Source: Eubacteriales bacterium
GTDB lineage: Bacteria > Bacillota > Clostridia > Christensenellales > CAG-138
Direction of reading: 5' to 3'
Length of the DNA stretch: 9,844 bases
Assembly (NCBI GenBank): GCA_030695285.1
Contig: JAUYTF010000085.1
Span: 1 to 9,844 of the forward strand
Shown here: positions 5,386 through 9,844 of the stretch, in pieces
Layout of the letters: each line of letters opens with the position of its first letter
How positions within the stretch are numbered: the first letter of the stretch is position 1
Position numbers and translations under genes: made by a program
The notes under the pieces: model-generated
Told to the model about the DNA's origin: nothing
The model's input: the letters and a program-made list of their open reading frames with translations, nothing else
Database searches by the model: none

Positions 5386-7497
5386 ATGTTCAAGAGAGAA
5401 GCAGCCCTCGAAAGAGCGCGCACGCTCGTATCAAAAATGACGCTGGAAGAGAAGATGTCTCAACTGGTCTACGGCGCGCCTGCCATCGAGCGGCTGGGCG
5501 TCCCCGCCTACAACTGGTGGAACGAAGGCCTGCACGGCGTTGCCCGCGCGGGCGTCGCCACGAGTTTCCCGCAGGCCATTGCGCTAGCCGCGATGTTTGA
5601 CCGCATTGCGCTCCGGGCAGTCAGCACTGCGACCGCGCTGGAAGGCCGCGCAAAGTACAACGAGTTTGCAAAACACAACGATCGGGACATCTATAAGGGC
5701 CTGACGTTCTTTTCGCCGAATGTCAACATTTTCCGCGATCCGCGCTGGGGCAGAGGGCATGAGACGCTCGGCGAAGACCCCTATCTCACCGCGGAGCTCG
5801 GCAAGGCGTTCGTCACCGGCATGCAGGGCGAAGGCGAGGTCATGACCGCCAGCGCCTGCGCCAAACACTACGCCGTGCACAGCGGGCCGGAGGCGATTCG
5901 CCACCACTTCAACGCCATCACAACAGAAAAAGACATGTGGGAGACCTATCTGCCCGCGTTTGAAGCACTGGTGAAGGACGCGCAGGTGGAGAGCGTTATG
6001 GGCGCGTATAACCGCGTCAACGGCGAACCCTGTTGCGGCAGCAAGACGCTGCTGGTCGATATTCTCCGCAATAAATGGGGCTTTGCGGGCTTCGTGGTGT
6101 CCGACTGCTGGGCGCTGATCGACTTTCACACCGGCCACGGCGTGACCGGTAGCCCGGAGGAGAGCGCGGCGCTCGCTATGAAAAACGGCTGCGACATCAA
6201 CTGCGGCTCGGTCTATTTGCTACTCAAGTCCGCCTTTGATCAGGGGCTGATCACGGAAGAACACGTCACGCTCGCCGCAGAGCGCGCCTTTACCACACGG
6301 TATCTGCTCGGCATCATGGGCGAAGGCAGTGAATATGACAAGGTGCCGTATGAGACTGTGGAGTGCAGGGAGCACCTCGCGCTCGCGCAGGAGACCGCGC
6401 TAAAAAGCTGCGTGCTGCTCAAGAATGACGGCATCCTCCCGCTCAATAAAGAAAAGCTGAAGACCCTCGGTATCATCGGCCCGAATGCGGACAGCCGCGC
6501 GGCGCTCACGGGCAACTACCACGGCACCTCGTCGCGCTACATTACGATTCTCGAAGGCGTGCAGGATGCGTGCGGAGAAGATGTTCGCGTGCTCTTTGCC
6601 CCCGGCTGCGACATCTACCGCAGGAAGACCGAGGTGCTGGCGTTTGAGAACGACCGCATCGCGGAGGCACTCACCGTTGCCGAACACAGCGACACGGTAC
6701 TGCTCGTGCTCGGCTTAGACGAGACGCTCGAAGGTGAAGCGCCAGACGACGGAAACAGTATGGAAGCCGGTGACAAGCCGGATCTGCTCCTGCCGGAAGT
6801 GCAGCGAGAGCTCATGGAGCGCGTGCTCGCTCTTGGCAAACCCACCGTCGTGATCCTGCTTGCGGGCAGTTCTATCGACCTCTCCATGGCCGACAACCGC
6901 GCAAACGCGGTGTTCTGCGCCTGGTATCCCGGCGCGCGCGGCGGCAAGGCAGTCGCCGACCTGCTCTTTGGCAGGCGCTCCCCTTCCGGCAAACTGCCCG
7001 TGACGTTCTATCACGACGAAGATCTCATGCACCTGCCGGAGTTTACGGATTACTCCATGCGCTCTCGCACCTATCGCTATCTCGACCGCGCGCCGCTTTA
7101 TCCCTTCGGCTTCGGACTAACGTATGGCGACGTACGCGTAATTGCAGTCAGCGCGGAAAAAACCGCAGACGAAGGCTTACTCGTTTACGCAAGCGTACAA
7201 AATCTCGGCTCTGTGACAACCCAAGACGTTGTCCAGCTCTACGTCAAGGCCGAAGATTCCCCGCACGCAACGCCGAACCCCATCCTCTGCGGATTCTCGC
7301 GGATTGCGCTGAAAGCGGGCGCATGTGCGGAAGTGACGCTTGCCGTTGTCCCCGCTTCACTGACGGTGGTGGATGACGCGGGCAACCGCCTCTTCCCCGG
7401 TGGGCGCTACTCGCTCTATGCGGGCACGAGCCAGCCGGATGCACGCAGCCGCGCACTTATGGGCATTTCCCCCGTAAAGGTTGAAATTCTGTTATAA
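5386..7497 (+). CDS. Cytoplasmic GH3 beta-glycosidase (beta-xylosidase/beta-glucosidase)
   Basis: This 703-residue retaining glycoside hydrolase cuts terminal beta-linked sugars. The GH3 barrel spans about 8-330: YNWWNEGLHGVARAG (42-56), FSPNVNIFRDPRWGRGHET (109-127), the KH pair K160-H161 in AKHYAVHSGPE, and the expected nucleophile Asp240 in GFVVSDCW. The second domain (about 335-545) carries the conserved NDGILPL and the EGE segment at 449-451, which probably contains the acid/base Glu. A fibronectin III-like domain occupies about 583-700 after YPFGFGLTY. No PA14 insert and no signal peptide are seen, so it should act inside the cell on imported oligosaccharides. The WWNE..HGVAR pattern is common in GH3 beta-xylosidases, but glucoside activity cannot be excluded. 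The start is fixed by AGGAGG at 5374-5379, six bases upstream; the longer frame back to 5278 has no ribosome binding site and overlaps the desulfurase gene. Confidence 0.93.
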   Translation: MFKREAALERARTLVSKMTLEEKMSQLVYGAPAIERLGVPAYNWWNEGLHGVARAGVATSFPQAIALAAMFDRIALRAVSTATALEGRAKYNEFAKHNDRDIYKGLTFFSPNVNIFRDPRWGRGHETLGEDPYLTAELGKAFVTGMQGEGEVMTASACAKHYAVHSGPEAIRHHFNAITTEKDMWETYLPAFEALVKDAQVESVMGAYNRVNGEPCCGSKTLLVDILRNKWGFAGFVVSDCWALIDFHTGHGVTGSPEESAALAMKNGCDINCGSVYLLLKSAFDQGLITEEHVTLAAERAFTTRYLLGIMGEGSEYDKVPYETVECREHLALAQETALKSCVLLKNDGILPLNKEKLKTLGIIGPNADSRAALTGNYHGTSSRYITILEGVQDACGEDVRVLFAPGCDIYRRKTEVLAFENDRIAEALTVAEHSDTVLLVLGLDETLEGEAPDDGNSMEAGDKPDLLLPEVQRELMERVLALGKPTVVILLAGSSIDLSMADNRANAVFCAWYPGARGGKAVADLLFGRRSPSGKLPVTFYHDEDLMHLPEFTDYSMRSRTYRYLDRAPLYPFGFGLTYGDVRVIAVSAEKTADEGLLVYASVQNLGSVTTQDVVQLYVKAEDSPHATPNPILCGFSRIALKAGACAEVTLAVVPASLTVVDDAGNRLFPGGRYSLYAGTSQPDARSRALMGISPVKVEILL

Positions 7498-7523
7498 GTT
7501 CCCGAAAACCAACCCGCACCCTC

Positions 7524-7556
7524 AAAAGGCAGCCTGCTTTCGCGGGCCGCCTTTTT
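7524..7556 (+). terminator. Intrinsic terminator after GH3, probably bidirectional
   Basis: AAAAGGC pairs with GCCTTTT, then after one A-C mismatch GCCTGC pairs with GCGGGC (one G-T wobble) around a TTTC loop, followed by a T-run. It starts 26 bases after the GH3 stop. On the minus strand the same hairpin is followed by TTTT and lies about 60 bases past the GH13 stop, so it can serve both convergent units. Nothing else was seen in the 117-base gap between the genes. Confidence 0.88.
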
Positions 7557-7614
7557 CGTGTATGGGAACAGCATTTTCTAAACTGACTTGTGTATGTTTC
7601 AAAATCCAGTTTTT

Positions 7615-9318
7615 TTATCCACGCTCTGACCGCTGTTTGTCAAAGTCCGCATCGTCGGATACCAGAACCCGCGCCTCAAACGGCTCAAGCAAATTCGCTT
7701 GCATCGCCCCATTCATGTTGCGCAGTATGCATTCTCCCCCACGCTGTTCCGTTAAGCGCGCGGTTTTTTCGCTCATATTGCATAGAATGATACAGGTTTT
7801 GCCCTCAAGCATCCTCGTATACGCAAACACCTGCGCATGCTCCCGCTCGATCAAACGAAAATCGCCGTAGAGCAGCGTCCTGCTATCTGCGCGCAGTCGC
7901 AGCAGCTTGCGGTAAAAGTGCAGCACGCTGTCGGGATCGTGCTCCGCCGCCTCCACATTGATCACATCGTGATTCGGGTTCACCATCAGCCACGGCGTCC
8001 CCGTAGTAAAGCTTGCGTTTTGCTCCGCGCTCCACTGCATCGGCACACGCGCGTTGTCCCTGCCCTTATGCAAAATCGCCTGCCAGGCGGCCTCCGCCTC
8101 CCCTCGCGCGGCGGCAAGGCGATAGAAATTGAGGCTCTCGAGGTCGCGTATGTCAAAGATGTCTCGAAACGGCACGTTCGTCATGCCCAACTCTTCACCC
8201 TGATATAGAAACGGCGTTCCACGCAAGAGGTGCATCGCTACGCCCAGCATCTTGGCCGAGCGGACGCGCAGCGCCTCGCTCTTCAAGCTGCCAAAGCGCG
8301 ATACGGGGCGCGGCTGATCATGGTTCGAACAAAAAAGAATGTTCCAGCCATCGGTAAGCGCGGTCTGCCAGTCCTCGATGATAGACTTCATGCGATCGAG
8401 GTTCCACGGGACGATCTCCCATTTTCCGCTCTTGCCGCTGTCGATGTCCATCAGATCAAATGAAAACACCATGTCCAGCTCGCGATGCACAGGATCGACA
8501 TACGAAAAAGCGGTCGCGCTGCTGCTAAAGGGCGTTTCGCCGACGCACATGCAATCACGCCCGTCAAAGCAGGCGCGCCGCATCTCGCGCAGGTAATCGT
8601 GCACAGGAGGCTGATCGGCAAAATGCGCGGGCGCAAACACGTACCCTTCTGGCGAGGGCGAGCCCGCACCATCGGGCAATCCTTCCGCCTTGGCGATGAG
8701 GTTGATGACGTCCATGCGAAAGCCGTCCACCCCGCGGTCAAACCAACGGTTCATCATGGCGTATACCTCCGCGCGCACGGCGGGGTTTCGCCAGTTGAGA
8801 TCAGGCTGCTTTTCCGAGAAGAGGTGCAGATACCATTGATCGGTCTTTGCGTCGTATTTCCAAGCGGAAGGCGTGAAGAACGAAGCCCAGTTGTTGGGTT
8901 CCGCGCCGTCTTTTCCGTCCCGCCAAATGTAGAAATCGCGGTAGCGGTTGTCCTTGCTCTTTCTGGATTCGACAAACCACGCGTGCTCGTCGGAACTGTG
9001 GTTGACCACGAGATCCATAATCAGCCGCATCCCGCGCGCATGAAGACCATTCAGCAGCGCGTCAAAATCCGCCATCGTGCCAAACTCTTGCATGATGGCC
9101 TCGTAGTTGCGAATATCGTAGCCCATGTCGTCGTTCGGCGAATCATAGACGGGGTTGAGCCAGACCGCGCCGACGCCGAGCGAGGCGATGTAGTCCAGCT
9201 TTTGCGTGATGCCGGCAAGGTCGCCGACGCCGTCCCCATTGGAATCAAAAAAACTGCGCGGATAGATCTGGTATACCGCGCATTCTTTCCACCATGCTTT
9301 TTCGATTGCAGCGTCCAT
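7615..9318 (-). CDS. GH13 alpha-glucosidase, oligo-1,6-glucosidase type
   Basis: This 567-residue cytoplasmic enzyme (no signal peptide) has the usual length of the GH13 subfamily 31 group. It begins WWKECAVYQIYPRSFFDSNGDG, typical of oligo-1,6-glucosidases and related enzymes. Conserved regions: DLVVNH (102-107), QPDLNW (171-176), GFRMDVIN (199-206) with nucleophile Asp203, VGET (259-262) with acid/base Glu261, and SNHDQPRPVSRFG (331-343) with Asp334 as transition-state stabiliser. Val204 directly after the nucleophile is the residue linked to alpha-1,6 over alpha-1,4 preference in this family, so isomaltose-type glucosides are the likely substrates. Trehalose-6-phosphate hydrolase is a less likely alternative. 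The start at 9318 fits the family N-terminus and AAAGG about 10 bases upstream; the frame continues to 9462 but overlaps the upstream gene. It follows that gene by 46 bases and is probably cotranscribed with it. Confidence 0.93.
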   Translation of the reverse strand: MDAAIEKAWWKECAVYQIYPRSFFDSNGDGVGDLAGITQKLDYIASLGVGAVWLNPVYDSPNDDMGYDIRNYEAIMQEFGTMADFDALLNGLHARGMRLIMDLVVNHSSDEHAWFVESRKSKDNRYRDFYIWRDGKDGAEPNNWASFFTPSAWKYDAKTDQWYLHLFSEKQPDLNWRNPAVRAEVYAMMNRWFDRGVDGFRMDVINLIAKAEGLPDGAGSPSPEGYVFAPAHFADQPPVHDYLREMRRACFDGRDCMCVGETPFSSSATAFSYVDPVHRELDMVFSFDLMDIDSGKSGKWEIVPWNLDRMKSIIEDWQTALTDGWNILFCSNHDQPRPVSRFGSLKSEALRVRSAKMLGVAMHLLRGTPFLYQGEELGMTNVPFRDIFDIRDLESLNFYRLAAARGEAEAAWQAILHKGRDNARVPMQWSAEQNASFTTGTPWLMVNPNHDVINVEAAEHDPDSVLHFYRKLLRLRADSRTLLYGDFRLIEREHAQVFAYTRMLEGKTCIILCNMSEKTARLTEQRGGECILRNMNGAMQANLLEPFEARVLVSDDADFDKQRSERG

Positions 9319-9364
9319 TGATAATCTACCTTTCGAACGATGTGATGATCCATTGTAACACAGG

Positions 9365-9844
9365 CTATTCCTTCTGCCCGCGCACAAGCGCGCTGACCGC
9401 GCGAAAGAGCGGCGTGTGCCGCAGCGCTTGCAGTTGCTCCAATAAATATGCCGCCGCCTCACGGGAGTGTTCGTATCCCGGCATCAGCCGCCGCAGTGCC
9501 TCCGGTGAAACGGTTTGTTCCGCACGCCTGAGCGGCGAGAAGGCATCCGCTCGATCTCCTTGCAGCAGCGCAAGCACACACTGCGCGGCCTTGATTTGAA
9601 TCTCCTCAAACGCCGTCGCTTCTTCCCCGCGTTCTATGCGGAGCAGGCCGAGATAAAGATGAAACAGCGCGTCCTCCTCCAGTTCCTGCGTGGGCTTTCG
9701 CGCGGGTTCGCTGGCGGAGAGATCAACCGCTTGCCAATCCGAACGCTGCCAGAGATAACGCCCTGCACCGTGGGGAAATGTCGCGAGCTGATCGGGCAGG
9801 ATGATGCCAAAATCGCATAGCACACCGTCCGAAAACAGCAGTTG
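9365..9844 (-). CDS. C-terminal part of a probable nucleotidyltransferase
   Basis: The frame is open to the right edge; 159 codons are visible and the start lies outside the window. The visible beginning, QLLFSDGVLCDFGIILPDQL, looks like the strand of nucleotidyltransferase-fold proteins that carries the third acidic residue (Asp11 of the visible part). The rest is predicted to be a helical bundle, with LFHLYLGLLRIERGEE...AAQCVLALL resembling the C-terminal domain of lincosamide/aminoglycoside nucleotidyltransferase-like proteins. This is pattern recognition only and the catalytic GS...D.D motif would lie outside the window. Many such proteins in Clostridia are uncharacterised, so antibiotic resistance should not be assumed. 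It ends with TAG at 9367-9365, 46 bases before the GH13 start, and is probably in the same transcript; the functional link to the glucosidase is unclear. Confidence 0.45.
   Translation of the reverse strand, partial: QLLFSDGVLCDFGIILPDQLATFPHGAGRYLWQRSDWQAVDLSASEPARKPTQELEEDALFHLYLGLLRIERGEEATAFEEIQIKAAQCVLALLQGDRADAFSPLRRAEQTVSPEALRRLMPGYEHSREAAAYLLEQLQALRHTPLFRAVSALVRGQKE

Noticed and set aside
8485..9321. 278-codon open frame on the plus strand opposite the GH13 gene
   Set aside because: It mirrors the conserved GH13 catalytic regions on the other strand and its translation resembles no known protein, so it is a shadow frame.

Overview
The window looks like a chromosomal carbohydrate-utilisation region from a Gram-positive, Clostridia-like bacterium (Bacillota) with moderately high GC content. 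The evidence for this is a lipoprotein solute-binding protein with a lipobox and an Ala/Pro-rich linker, AGGAGG-type ribosome binding sites, a DUF624 (YesL-type) membrane protein, and a CUT1 sugar transporter with no ATPase gene beside it. The species cannot be named from the sequence. No rRNA, tRNA, CRISPR array, insertion sequence or phage gene was seen.

Left half, minus strand (4109 down to 1): a strong promoter (TTGACT-17-TATAAT) drives a sugar-uptake operon in the order solute-binding lipoprotein, MalF-like permease, MalG-like permease, DUF624 protein (cut by the window edge). Two RNA structures divide the operon. One is a perfect 18-bp hairpin without a U-run between the binding protein and the permeases. 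The other is a classical intrinsic terminator between the MalG-like gene and the DUF624 gene. Both probably set unequal expression of the parts.

Middle, plus strand (4159 to 7556): a divergent promoter reads a NifS/IscS-type cysteine desulfurase and then, 31 bp later, a cytoplasmic GH3 beta-glycosidase, ending at a strong hairpin terminator. The divergent intergenic region holds paired TTAAG(C/T)TTAA elements and an 8-bp inverted repeat, which are candidate operators for coordinated sugar control.

Right part, minus strand (9844 to 7615): the C-terminal part of a probable nucleotidyltransferase, cut by the window edge, then a GH13 oligo-1,6-glucosidase-type alpha-glucosidase. The two convergent transcription units share the terminator at about 7524-7556.

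Functional picture (inference): oligosaccharides are bound outside the cell by the lipoprotein, imported by the two permeases powered by an ATPase encoded elsewhere (MsmK/MsmX-like), and cut in the cytoplasm by the GH3 enzyme (beta-xylosides or beta-glucosides). The GH13 enzyme handles alpha-1,6-linked glucosides. The cysteine desulfurase is the odd member. It shares an apparent operon with a glycosidase, lacks a usual PLP-contacting Gln and ends in a CxxC tail. I see no clearly new multi-gene system. The most interesting signals are regulatory (the divergent operator region, and the terminator whose loop can pair with the next gene's Shine-Dalgarno) and this desulfurase.
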